17,678 nucleotides of DNA from an uncultured Bacteroidota bacterium (GTDB taxonomy: Bacteria; Bacteroidota; Bacteroidia; Flavobacteriales; UA16), in assembly GCA_902535565.1 (NCBI GenBank), contig CACAUH010000026.1, positions 1-17,678 of the forward strand, read 5' to 3'. This document shows, in pieces, positions 8,038 through 14,647 of the stretch. The first letter of the stretch is position 1. Every line of letters begins with the position of its first letter. Below the pieces are notes generated by a model. The model was not told the origin of the DNA. It was given only the letters and a program-made list of their open reading frames with translations, and searched no databases. Both the position numbers and the translations under genes were made by a program.

Positions 8038-8847
8038 TTATGGCTTTGCGGAATCTGTTGAGGAGCCAGCATCCTCTAGATGCCGTTCCAATGCGTGGAA
8101 GGGGATGCCTTGCTGAAGCCGGCCTTGTTCAACGATTGAGAGGGTGCCGGATTCTTCACTGACGACAATGACCAAGGCGTCAGTTTGTTCAGAGATGCCG
8201 ACTGCGGCGCGATGGCGTGTGCCGCATTGAGCCGGGAGATCCATTCTTCCGGAAACAGGAAGGATGCCTGAAGCCCAACGGATGCGCTGTCTGTCGATGC
8301 AGGCCGCGCCATCGTGGAGAGGACTCGCCTTCTCAAACAGAGACACCACGAGACTTGCCGATACTTCTGCATCGATGGGAACCCATCCTGTGGCAATTGG
8401 TCCAGGGTCGGCCTCTCTCGGGATGACCACCAACGCCCCGAGGCGTCGCCGGCGGCACTCTTCGAGGCCTTTCCTGAGCTCGGTCCACTGGGATGGGGGG
8501 GCTTGTCCATCGTTTTGGCGGCCGAACCACTTTTGAATCCATGGCGGAGCGGATCGTACAAATTGTCGGTTTCCAATCAGCAGCAGGAATTGCCTGAGTT
8601 CCTGCTGAAATACAATGAGCAAAGCGATGACCCCGACCCCTATGAATTGCCCCAAAATTTCGGCGAGCATGCGCATCTGCAGGGCATCGACGATTTGGTA
8701 AACGAGGTAGATTGCCAGTACCCCAAGAAAGATGCGAATTGCCGCTGTGCCCCGGGTCAAGCGATACAGCTGATACAGAATCATGGCAACGGCGACGATA
8801 TCCAAAACCTGCCAGAGGCCAAGCTGAAGTGCGGGTTGTTCAATCAT
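8038..8847 (-). CDS. cdaA: Diadenylate cyclase CdaA (DacA)
   Basis: A 269-residue membrane-anchored enzyme making cyclic di-AMP from two ATP. Three N-terminal membrane segments (about 11-27, 36-55, 66-90) include LYQLYRLTRGT and ILGQFIGVGVIALLIVFQQE, the near-invariant lead-in of the family. The DAC domain follows (about 120-255) with the metal/ATP motifs SPLHDGA (176-182, DGA at 179-181) and GTRHRAA (209-215). ATG at 8847 gives the usual short N-terminus; the open frame extends 31 codons further but would overlap folP by about 100 bases. With the chosen start the genes overlap by 8 bases, so translation is probably coupled. The partners common in Firmicutes (CdaR, GlmM) are not in the window. 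In Bacteroidota the folP-cdaA pairing is a familiar arrangement. Confidence 0.96.
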   Translation of the reverse strand: MIEQPALQLGLWQVLDIVAVAMILYQLYRLTRGTAAIRIFLGVLAIYLVYQIVDALQMRMLAEILGQFIGVGVIALLIVFQQELRQFLLLIGNRQFVRSAPPWIQKWFGRQNDGQAPPSQWTELRKGLEECRRRRLGALVVIPREADPGPIATGWVPIDAEVSASLVVSLFEKASPLHDGAACIDRQRIRWASGILPVSGRMDLPAQCGTRHRAAVGISEQTDALVIVVSEESGTLSIVEQGRLQQGIPFHALERHLEDAGSSTDSAKP

Positions 8848-9694
8848 CGTTCCGGTCAGAAGCGGCAGCCCGAAGGTATTGGTGAAGTCGGATGCATTCC
8901 ACTGCAGGACCAACATCGTGTACCCGAAGCCAGTTCGCACCCCGGTCTAGTGCCCATGCATTTAAAGCAGTGGTGCCGTTCAAGGCTTCCTCTGTAGTGC
9001 AGTCCAGCACCTTGTGAATCATGGACTTGCGACTTAATCCGACCAGAACCGGATGGCCCAGTTGAGCGAAGACAGGAAGGTGTTGGAGGAGTTGGTAATT
9101 GTGTCGAAGCTGCTTTCCAAATCCAAAACCCGGGTCGACCATGAGTTGGCGGATGCCGAGTTCTCGAAACATGTCACAGCGTTCCTGTAAGTGGTGGTAG
9201 ACCTCCTTCACGACATTTGCATAGGAGGGTTGGTCCTGCATGGTCTCCGGCATGCCTTGCATGTGCATGATGGCATAGGGGACACCACATTCAGCGACAA
9301 ATAGGGGGAGTTCTGGGTCCACGGTGCCTGCGGAGATGTCGTTGATCATGTCGGCGCCGCTTTCAATGGCCTTTCGAGCGACCTCTGAATGGAAGGTGTC
9401 GATGCTGATCGGGATATCAGGCAGGGCCGTTCGAATCGCCTCTAGAGTCGGTTGTATCCTGCGCCATTCCTCCTGCGCCCCAATAAGGGCTGCACCGGGG
9501 CGGCTGCTTTGTCCACCGAGGTCGAGCATAGAGGCCCCTTGGGTGACCATGTCACAGGCCAACGCCGATGCCGAGTTCCCAGTGACCCTGCTTCCTGAAT
9601 GGAATGAATCCGGGGTTGCATTGAGGATGCCCATGACCCGGGGAATGTCTATACCAAGTCGCTGGTTGCGAAGGAAAAGTCCAGAAGGCATCAT
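8840..9694 (-). CDS. folP: Dihydropteroate synthase
   Basis: A 284-residue cytosolic TIM-barrel enzyme of folate synthesis, joining p-aminobenzoate to dihydropterin pyrophosphate. Signature elements are in order: VMGILNATPDSF (20-31), the loop LDLGGQSSRPGA (58-69, equivalent to 'DIGGESTRPGA'), SIDTFHSEVA (98-107), INDISAG (117-123), VDPGFGFGK (186-194), GLSRKS (219-224) and LRVHDV (256-261). In the second loop Glu-Ser-Thr of enterobacterial enzymes is Gln-Ser-Ser here; Ser-Ser-Arg at this place is common in Bacteroidota. I start at the ATG at 9694; a second ATG follows directly at 9691, and the frame is open to an ATG at 9814. The longer form would add 40 residues without family support and would use the same bases as the divergent DUF1599 start codon. 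It leads the folP-cdaA pair. Confidence 0.96.
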   Translation of the reverse strand: MMPSGLFLRNQRLGIDIPRVMGILNATPDSFHSGSRVTGNSASALACDMVTQGASMLDLGGQSSRPGAALIGAQEEWRRIQPTLEAIRTALPDIPISIDTFHSEVARKAIESGADMINDISAGTVDPELPLFVAECGVPYAIMHMQGMPETMQDQPSYANVVKEVYHHLQERCDMFRELGIRQLMVDPGFGFGKQLRHNYQLLQHLPVFAQLGHPVLVGLSRKSMIHKVLDCTTEEALNGTTALNAWALDRGANWLRVHDVGPAVECIRLHQYLRAAASDRNDD

Positions 9695-9812
9695 GGTAGA
9701 AAGGTGCAATGTCACGCTCGGTGAAGGAACTTCCGCGAACCTGTGGGAAAAGACCCTTTCGGTGGGGGAAAGATCGTTTCGAATCCACGCAGATGCATTG
9801 GACCTTGCAGTC
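9695..9812. promoter_or_regulatory. Divergent intergenic region between folP and the DUF1599 gene
   Basis: This 118-base gap between divergent starts should contain promoters for folP-cdaA and for the DUF1599/DoxX/permease set. No clear TAnnTTTG element was found on either strand. Two weak inverted repeats occur (GGAACTTCC at 9726-9734, and CTTTC/GAAAG at 9756-9772), both short enough to be chance. The call rests on gene orientation. Confidence 0.4.
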
Positions 9813-10406
9813 ATGAGTGGAACGCAAGTCCATCAGGGAGATTCTTCTGGAATCCCGGCGAAGACGCTGGAGCAATATGACGCCCAAGTGGCCATCTGTG
9901 CTTCGCTCTTCCTCGACAAAATGCACGACTACGGAACCGCTTGGCGCATCCTTCGCCCGAGTTCCTTGACAGACCAGATTTTCATCAAAGCCCAGCGAAT
10001 CAGAACCCTACAAGAAGGACGGGAACGCAAGGTGGAGGAGGGGATTCAGCCTGAATTCATCGGCATCGTGAACTATTGCATGATGGCGCTGCTTCAAATC
10101 GAATTGCCGGAAGACACGCCCATTGAGCTGGAGCCTACCCAAGCGGAACGTCTCTTTTCGGGGATGTTGGACAGGACCAGGGCGCTGATGCTTCGGAAAA
10201 ATCACGATTACGGTGAAGCTTGGCGTGACATGAGGGTGTCCAGCCTCACGGATCTCATATTGATGAAGCTGCTTCGCATCAAACAGCTCGAGGATTTGGA
10301 AGGAGGGGCCAAGGTGAGCGAGGGCGCCGATGCAGGCTACATGGACATGGCCAACTATGCCTTATTTGCATTGATTCATATCGCTTCAGGGCAATCCACC
10401 ACCTGA
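9813..10406 (+). CDS. DUF1599 (nucleotide modification-associated domain 1) protein, two tandem copies
   Basis: A 197-residue soluble protein made of two copies of the same domain (about 21-97 and 112-190). Each copy has a helix, then HDYGxAWRxxRxSSLTDxIxxK, a further helix RI..L, and a final helix with (I/M)..(N/A)Y..MALLQI or ANYALFALIHI. Over the central 30 residues the copies (39-68 and 131-160) agree at 18 positions. This duplicated form is what I recall for DUF1599 proteins in Bacteroidota. The biochemical role is not established; the Pfam name reflects association with nucleotide-modification genes in phages, but here it is a housekeeping-like neighbour of folate and c-di-AMP genes. 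ATG at 9813 is the start; nothing upstream in frame resembles the family. It is divergent from folP with 118 bases between starts, and 73 bases precede the next gene on the same strand. Confidence 0.9.
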   Translation: MSGTQVHQGDSSGIPAKTLEQYDAQVAICASLFLDKMHDYGTAWRILRPSSLTDQIFIKAQRIRTLQEGRERKVEEGIQPEFIGIVNYCMMALLQIELPEDTPIELEPTQAERLFSGMLDRTRALMLRKNHDYGEAWRDMRVSSLTDLILMKLLRIKQLEDLEGGAKVSEGADAGYMDMANYALFALIHIASGQSTT

Positions 10407-10479
10407 CGTGTTAATCCTCCGTTAAGGGAGGGTCCAACGTTTCCAATTCGGGGCGAAATTTCGAGCGAGAATCTATGCC
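10407..10479 (+). other. Intergenic stem-loop and short palindrome between DUF1599 and DoxX-type genes
   Basis: The 73-base gap holds a small inverted repeat, CCTCC (10416-10420) and GGAGG (10427-10431) around a 6-base loop, which extends by a T-G and an A-T pair to 7 pairs (10414-10433). No run of T follows, so it is not a typical intrinsic terminator. A perfect 10-base palindrome CGAAATTTCG lies at 10454-10463, shortly before the ATG at 10480. Either could be a chance feature; a promoter matching TAnnTTTG is not seen here. Confidence 0.3.
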
Positions 10480-11853
10480 ATGAGACAAATTCTGCTCTCC
10501 ATCGCCAACATATGCCGGGTCCTGGTCGGCGCGCTGTTCGTCGTGTCGGGCTTGATCAAGATCAACGACGCACTTGGTTTTATGTACAAGCTCGAGGAAT
10601 ACTTCGAGCCTGGTGCTCTCAATCTGGAGGCGTGGACGCCTTTGGCGCTCGAGCTTGGCATGCTGGCCAGCATTGGAGAAGTGCTACTCGGGATTGCCCT
10701 TCTGGTTGGCGCACTGCCGCGTTTAACGACAGCACTGACGCTGGTGTTGATGCTTTTCTTCACTTGGTTGACGTGGTATACGGACCATTGCGATCCATTT
10801 GGTAGCAAGACCATTGTTGAGAATGGCATCGAGGTGGTCATCCCGAACCAATGCGTGCTCAGCTGTGGCTGCTTCGGCAATGCCATTCCATTGACACCAC
10901 ACGAAAGTTTCATCAAGGATGTGGTACTCCTCATCTTGCTGTTGCCCATTCTGTTGAGCGCCTGGACGGACGGGTATGTGTTGAACGAAAGAAAAAGGTC
11001 TGTCTGGATGTATTCAACGGCCTTGTTGGTGACATGGGCATTTGGAGAGGCCATGCTCGAGTGGGGATTTCCTACGCTTTTTTTGGCCCTAGGACTCGCT
11101 GCGGCTGAGGGCGTTCGCAGGCGTTGGAAGCGGGAAGGAACAGAGTGGGCCATGGCAGCCGGTGTGCTTCTCGTGGCTGTGGCCTTTCAGGTGTACACCT
11201 TGCAGCACCTGCCGGTCAAGGATTACCGTCCGTATGCTGTGGGAGAGAACCTCAACCGCAACATGGCTTCCGCAGATGAACTCGGTTTGGAGCCGCCAGT
11301 TTTCGACAAGGAGGTTCGGTTTTCAAATTCCACAACGGGCAATGACACTGTGGTCATGCAGTCGGACTACATGGCTTCCAAGTTGTGGGACGACGCAGCG
11401 TTTAAGTCTCGCTTTCCCGAGGCGGATTGGGACAATGCTATCGAAATCAAGGTCTCCGATGGATACGAGCCGCTTATTTTTGATTTGGACGCGACCGATG
11501 CCAATGGGGTGAGTCGCCTTTCAGACATGCTTTCAGAGGGGTACACCCTGTGGCATGTTTCCAAGGATTTGGAAGCTTCTGAGGCGCGTGGACAGGCTCA
11601 GCTTAACGCATTGTTTGAAGACGCTGAATCCAAGGGTTGGCGTGTTGGAGCCCTGACCCCCGCTACAGCAGAAGCCGCCCGGGCATTCTCCGAGACACAT
11701 GGGGTTTCCTATCCGTTCTACACCACCGATCCTACAGAACTCAAGATCATCGTGAGAAGCAATCCCGGTGTCATTTTGGTCAAGGACGGTGTGGTTCTGG
11801 ACAAGTGGGCTTGGCGTGACATCCCCAAGGACTGCAGTGAGGCGTTGAAGTGA
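10480..11853 (+). CDS. BT_3928-type DoxX/MauE-like membrane protein with thioredoxin-like C-terminal domain
   Basis: A 457-residue inner-membrane protein. The N-terminal half is a DoxX/MauE-like four-helix bundle: GALFVVSGLIKINDALGF (17-34) is the usual first helix, GEVLLGIALLVGALP (66-80) the second, and CVLSCGCFG (125-133) matches the Cys-rich 'CGCFG' element of MauE-type proteins, which may do thiol redox chemistry. Further membrane segments occur at about 148-163, 176-188 and 224-240. The C-terminal domain (about 285-457) has the alpha/beta pattern of a degenerate thioredoxin-like fold and ends with TDPTELKIIVRSNPGVILVKDGVV and KWAWRDIP, typical of the BT_3928 family of Bacteroidota. The function is unproven; a role in membrane redox or quinone chemistry is inferred from DoxX relatives. 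It follows the DUF1599 gene, the usual order, and is 10 bases before the ABC permease gene. Confidence 0.88.
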   Translation: MRQILLSIANICRVLVGALFVVSGLIKINDALGFMYKLEEYFEPGALNLEAWTPLALELGMLASIGEVLLGIALLVGALPRLTTALTLVLMLFFTWLTWYTDHCDPFGSKTIVENGIEVVIPNQCVLSCGCFGNAIPLTPHESFIKDVVLLILLLPILLSAWTDGYVLNERKRSVWMYSTALLVTWAFGEAMLEWGFPTLFLALGLAAAEGVRRRWKREGTEWAMAAGVLLVAVAFQVYTLQHLPVKDYRPYAVGENLNRNMASADELGLEPPVFDKEVRFSNSTTGNDTVVMQSDYMASKLWDDAAFKSRFPEADWDNAIEIKVSDGYEPLIFDLDATDANGVSRLSDMLSEGYTLWHVSKDLEASEARGQAQLNALFEDAESKGWRVGALTPATAEAARAFSETHGVSYPFYTTDPTELKIIVRSNPGVILVKDGVVLDKWAWRDIPKDCSEALK

Positions 11854-11863
11854 TCTTGAGAAA

Positions 11864-12862
11864 ATGAAGCGACTTCCTTTTCTGCAAAAGGTCCTGCGTG
11901 GGCTTGCGGTGCTTTGGGGCAGCTTCACCCTTGTTTTTATCATTTTTACAGCCATTCCTGACCCCGCAAGACAATTGGCCGGTCAGCAAGCTGATGCGGA
12001 ACTTATTGAGGACATGCGCAGGAAATTCGGCTTGGATAGGCCCTGGCACGAGCGCTATTTCAACGCATTGACTGAGTTGAGTCCAGTGGGGCCTAAGGAG
12101 AGCGGTTGGGGCTTCCGAATGCCATCCTTTGGAGAGAGCTTTGTCCGGCAGGAGTCGGTGTCGGTTTTGCTTTCAAATGCGTTTCCGGGAACGGCCATTC
12201 TCGCCTTGGCATCGCTGTTGCTGGCTCTGTCATTGGGAATTCCAATGGGACTTCTCGCCACACGAAATCCCGGAGGGCTTTTTGATCGGATGGTGGTCGG
12301 AGGAAGCGTTCTGGGCATGAGCGCACCGAGCTTCTTTGCCGCTGTGCTGATCGGTTACTTGTTTGCCGTGCAATGGGGAACTTGGACAGGGCTGCCCTTG
12401 ACCGGAAGCCTATGGGATTTGAATGATCAAGGGGAACGCGTATTGTGCTGGTGGAATTTGGTACTTCCAGCGCTGACCCTTGGAATTCGACCACTCGCCG
12501 TCCTGGCACAGCTGACAAGGGGGGCGGCAAGCGATGTGCTGGCCATGCCCCACGTAAAAACCGCAAGGGCGTTTGGGGCCTCTGAATGGGAGGTTCTGAG
12601 ACGCCACGTGCTTCGCAACGCAATGAACCCCGTCCTGACGTCGGCGAGTGGATGGTTGGCTCAATTGCTGGCTGGCGCTGTATTCGTTGAATTTGTCTTT
12701 GGCTGGAAGGGCCTGGGGTTTCTCCTGTTTGATGCTCTCGAGCAGCAGGACCTCCCCGTGGTGATGGGCGGCGTACTTGTGGTCAGTTTCGTTTTTGTCT
12801 GCGTGAACGCATTGACCGACGCCGCCTACCGTTGGGTCGACCCGAGGGCCGCTCAAGCCTGA
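11864..12862 (+). CDS. DppB/OppB-type ABC transporter permease
   Basis: A 332-residue inner-membrane permease of the peptide/nickel transporter class. The N-terminus has one membrane segment with LAVLWGSFTLVFIIFTAIPDPARQLAG (14-40), matching the 'TF.L..L.PGDP......G' start of DppB proteins, followed by RRKFGLDRPWHERYF (52-66). Five more membrane segments follow (about 108-131, 146-168, 197-216, 262-281, 297-317). The cytoplasmic EAA loop, which contacts the ATPase, is AFGASEWEVLRRHVLRNAMNPVLTS (236-260). The partner permease (DppC), ATPases and substrate-binding protein are not in the window, so the substrate is unknown and the complex must be completed from elsewhere. Its last 10 bases overlap tail-to-tail with the convergent aminotransferase gene. 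In many relatives tpiA is found at about this place after the BT_3928 gene; that is absent here. Confidence 0.93.
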   Translation: MKRLPFLQKVLRGLAVLWGSFTLVFIIFTAIPDPARQLAGQQADAELIEDMRRKFGLDRPWHERYFNALTELSPVGPKESGWGFRMPSFGESFVRQESVSVLLSNAFPGTAILALASLLLALSLGIPMGLLATRNPGGLFDRMVVGGSVLGMSAPSFFAAVLIGYLFAVQWGTWTGLPLTGSLWDLNDQGERVLCWWNLVLPALTLGIRPLAVLAQLTRGAASDVLAMPHVKTARAFGASEWEVLRRHVLRNAMNPVLTSASGWLAQLLAGAVFVEFVFGWKGLGFLLFDALEQQDLPVVMGGVLVVSFVFVCVNALTDAAYRWVDPRAAQA

Positions 12863-13704
12863 GCCCCATCGGTCACCAATTGGTTGAGTCTGTTCACCAA
12901 GTCGGTTGTGGCCCCATTGAAATAACGCTTGGTCCTGTAGCTCCCAACCCACCGAAGCCCTTGAATCACATTGGTCAGGAAGACCTCATCGGCAACCAAT
13001 AGGTTTTGCGGTGTCAGGTTGCATTCGTAGACCTTCATGCCGGAGGACAACGCCAGATTGATAACCTGTGTTCTTAGCACGCCTGCTGTTGCACCAGAGT
13101 CCAGTCCAGGGGTGTACAGGACGCCGTTAGAAACGAGAAAGAGGTTTGAAGAGGTGCCCTCGATGATCCCCATTCTGTCATTTTGGATTAAGGCTGTGTC
13201 CAAGCCCTTGCCCTTTGCCCATATGCCGCTTTGGACATAGAGATTGGAGGCGATGTTCTTGTACCGTGACAGTTGGGTCGGGGTGCACTTCATCTCGGGG
13301 TAGATGTCCGTAGACCAGCCTTTTTCATTGAGAACGTACTCCTGTGTTTCAAGAGGGGAAGCGACCATAATCACATCGAGTGCACTGTCTTTGGGCGTGT
13401 AGAAGCCTTCTCCGCTTCGGGTGAGTGTGATCCTCACACGGGCACCGCCCTTGAGATTTTCCGCGTCGAGCAGGGTCCGGATGTCCTCTCGAATACTGGC
13501 AGGAGTAAACCCCAAAGGCGCATGGATGCGGTGTGCCTTGAGACCTTCCCGAATGCGCTGGTGATGGTCCTCCAAAAAGAGGGGGACTCCATTGGCAACG
13601 CGGATGGTCTCGAAAATGCCGTCAGCAAAGAGAAAGCCTCGATTTTTAATCGGCAATCCAGCGGATTCCGGGAGCAGTTGTCCATTGTGAAGGAGATGCG
13701 GCAC
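12853..13704 (-). CDS. Class IV PLP-dependent aminotransferase / aminodeoxychorismate lyase-like
   Basis: A 283-residue fold-type IV PLP enzyme. NRGFLFADGIFETIRVANG (21-39) is the standard entry motif ('RG...GDG+FE++R'), the PLP-binding lysine is expected at Lys149 in SRYKNIASN, and the cofactor-ring glutamate at Glu182 in IIEGTSSNLFLV. GATAGVLRT (about 203-212) is the phosphate-site loop and ADEVFLTNVIQG the late strand. Possible roles are branched-chain aminotransferase, D-amino acid transaminase or 4-amino-4-deoxychorismate lyase (PabC). The last would feed p-aminobenzoate to FolP, whose gene is about 3 kb away, but sequence alone does not decide. The start is GTG at 13704: no in-frame ATG lies between it and the upstream stop. 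It lies 11 bases after the HAD phosphatase stop and ends overlapping the permease gene by 10 bases on the opposite strand. Confidence 0.9.
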   Translation of the reverse strand: MPHLLHNGQLLPESAGLPIKNRGFLFADGIFETIRVANGVPLFLEDHHQRIREGLKAHRIHAPLGFTPASIREDIRTLLDAENLKGGARVRITLTRSGEGFYTPKDSALDVIMVASPLETQEYVLNEKGWSTDIYPEMKCTPTQLSRYKNIASNLYVQSGIWAKGKGLDTALIQNDRMGIIEGTSSNLFLVSNGVLYTPGLDSGATAGVLRTQVINLALSSGMKVYECNLTPQNLLVADEVFLTNVIQGLRWVGSYRTKRYFNGATTDLVNRLNQLVTDGAQA

Positions 13705-13715
13705 GTTGGGCGAAG

Positions 13716-14237
13716 TTAAGGCTGACCTTCAAGCGGCAGGCTTACCCATTTGGCAAGAGGGGCATTGGGGGCCAGAAGGACGCCATGCCGGACACCGGCC
13801 CCAAGTGCACATTCGATGTCGCGCGTCTTGTCTCCAAACATCCAACATTGATCTGGATCAAGCCGGTGCTTGGCCAAGGCCTTTTCGACCATCAGTGAAC
13901 CTGGCTTTCGACTGAGACTCGCACCGTAGTCGGGATGGTGAGGGCTATAGAAGATGTCATCCAATGAGGCTCCGATGTCGTCGCAAGCCGCCCGCAGTGT
14001 GCTGTGAATCGCCTCTACTTCGCCGTGACCGTATCGTCCTTTGGCGATGCCGCCTTGGTTGGTGATCAGAATCAGCTTGAAACCGGCGGACTTCCATCTG
14101 CGCAGAGTGTCTAACACTGTGGGGAGAATGTGAAATTCCTCAACGCACGTGGTGTAATCGCCCGGGTCGTGATTGATGATCCCGTCTCGATCCAAGAGAA
14201 TGGCCCGGTTGTAAACGGGAGGGATTGAGGATTCCAT
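13716..14237 (-). CDS. HAD-IIIA phosphatase, GmhB-like, lacking the zinc cysteines
   Basis: A 173-residue cytosolic HAD-family phosphatase. Motif I is LLDRDG (14-19; nucleophile Asp16, acid Asp18), motif II ITNQGGIAKGRY (58-69), motif III the Lys in SRKPGSLM (Lys111), motif IV GDKTRDIECA (135-144). NHDPGDYTT and FHILPTVLDTLRRWKSAG are typical of D-glycero-D-manno-heptose-1,7-bisphosphate 7-phosphatase (GmhB) and of the histidinol-phosphatase domain of HisB. In those enzymes a zinc loop C-x-H-x(n)-C-x-C sits before the RKP. Here it reads YSPHHPDYGASLSRKP: the histidines remain, but the three cysteine positions are Ser98, Ser107 and Ser109. The substrate could be heptose bisphosphate for LPS core synthesis or another sugar phosphate; no other heptose gene is nearby. 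The gene lies between csaA (14 bases upstream) and the aminotransferase (11 bases downstream) in one probable operon. Confidence 0.88.
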   Translation of the reverse strand: MESSIPPVYNRAILLDRDGIINHDPGDYTTCVEEFHILPTVLDTLRRWKSAGFKLILITNQGGIAKGRYGHGEVEAIHSTLRAACDDIGASLDDIFYSPHHPDYGASLSRKPGSLMVEKALAKHRLDPDQCWMFGDKTRDIECALGAGVRHGVLLAPNAPLAKWVSLPLEGQP

Positions 14238-14251
14238 TGTTTGTTGTCAGG

Positions 14252-14608
14252 TCAACGAATTCGGGTTCCGTTCGGTACATTTTCCGGCACAGAGAGCAGT
14301 CCGACGTGTTTTCCATGCACGGCGCCAAGGACCAGACACCTGCTGGTGTGCGGTCCAACTTGCTTGGGCGGCAGGTTGACCACCGCGACGATCTTTTTGC
14401 CCAGAAGTTCGTCTGGTGTGTGGTCCTCAGTGATTTGTGCTGTGGACTTCAGAACGCCTAGGGGACCGAAGTCAATTTGAAGAATGTATGCAGGGCGTCG
14501 GGCACCTTCGAACGGACTGACTTCTAAAATGGTGCCGACACGCATGTCGGATGCAGCAAAGGCGGAAATGTCCACAAGTGACTCAACCGTACCATTCGTG
14601 CTGTTCAT
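14252..14608 (-). CDS. csaA: CsaA-type tRNA-binding domain protein
   Basis: A 118-residue soluble OB-fold protein of the CsaA family, related to the C-terminal tRNA-binding domain of Met- and Phe-tRNA synthetases. Family landmarks are DMRVGTILEVSPFEGARRPAY (21-41), LQIDFGPLGVLKSTAQIT (43-60), the stretch LLGKKIVAVVNLPPKQVGP (68-86) and VPENVPNGTRIR at the end. CsaA proteins form dimers, bind tRNA and have chaperone-like activity in protein export in Bacillus; the role in Bacteroidota is not defined. ATG at 14608 is used. Its start is only 39 bases from that of the divergent methylmalonyl-CoA mutase gene, so promoters of the two must share or overlap that gap or reach into the coding regions. 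Confidence 0.93.
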   Translation of the reverse strand: MNSTNGTVESLVDISAFAASDMRVGTILEVSPFEGARRPAYILQIDFGPLGVLKSTAQITEDHTPDELLGKKIVAVVNLPPKQVGPHTSRCLVLGAVHGKHVGLLSVPENVPNGTRIR

Positions 14609-14647
14609 GCTTCGAAATTAGGGCGCAAGGGCGTTTAACTTGGGGGC
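14609..14647. promoter_or_regulatory. Very short divergent gap between csaA and the fused mutase gene
   Basis: Only 39 bases separate the two divergent ATG codons. The plus strand just before the mutase start reads TTAACTTGGGGGC, with a G-run but no standard ribosome site. Near matches to the TAnnTTTG element occur on both strands (TAACTTGG at 14636-14643; TAATTTCG on the minus strand) with one mismatch each. The two transcripts probably overlap at their 5' ends or start within the opposite gene. Confidence 0.35.

Noticed and set aside
9756..9772. Inverted repeat CTTTC...GAAAG between folP and the DUF1599 gene
   Set aside because: Five pairs with a 7-base loop and no other support; expected by chance in a gap of this size.
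10414..10433. Intrinsic terminator after the DUF1599 gene
   Set aside because: The 7-pair stem (one wobble pair) is not followed by a run of T, so it is listed only as a stem-loop.
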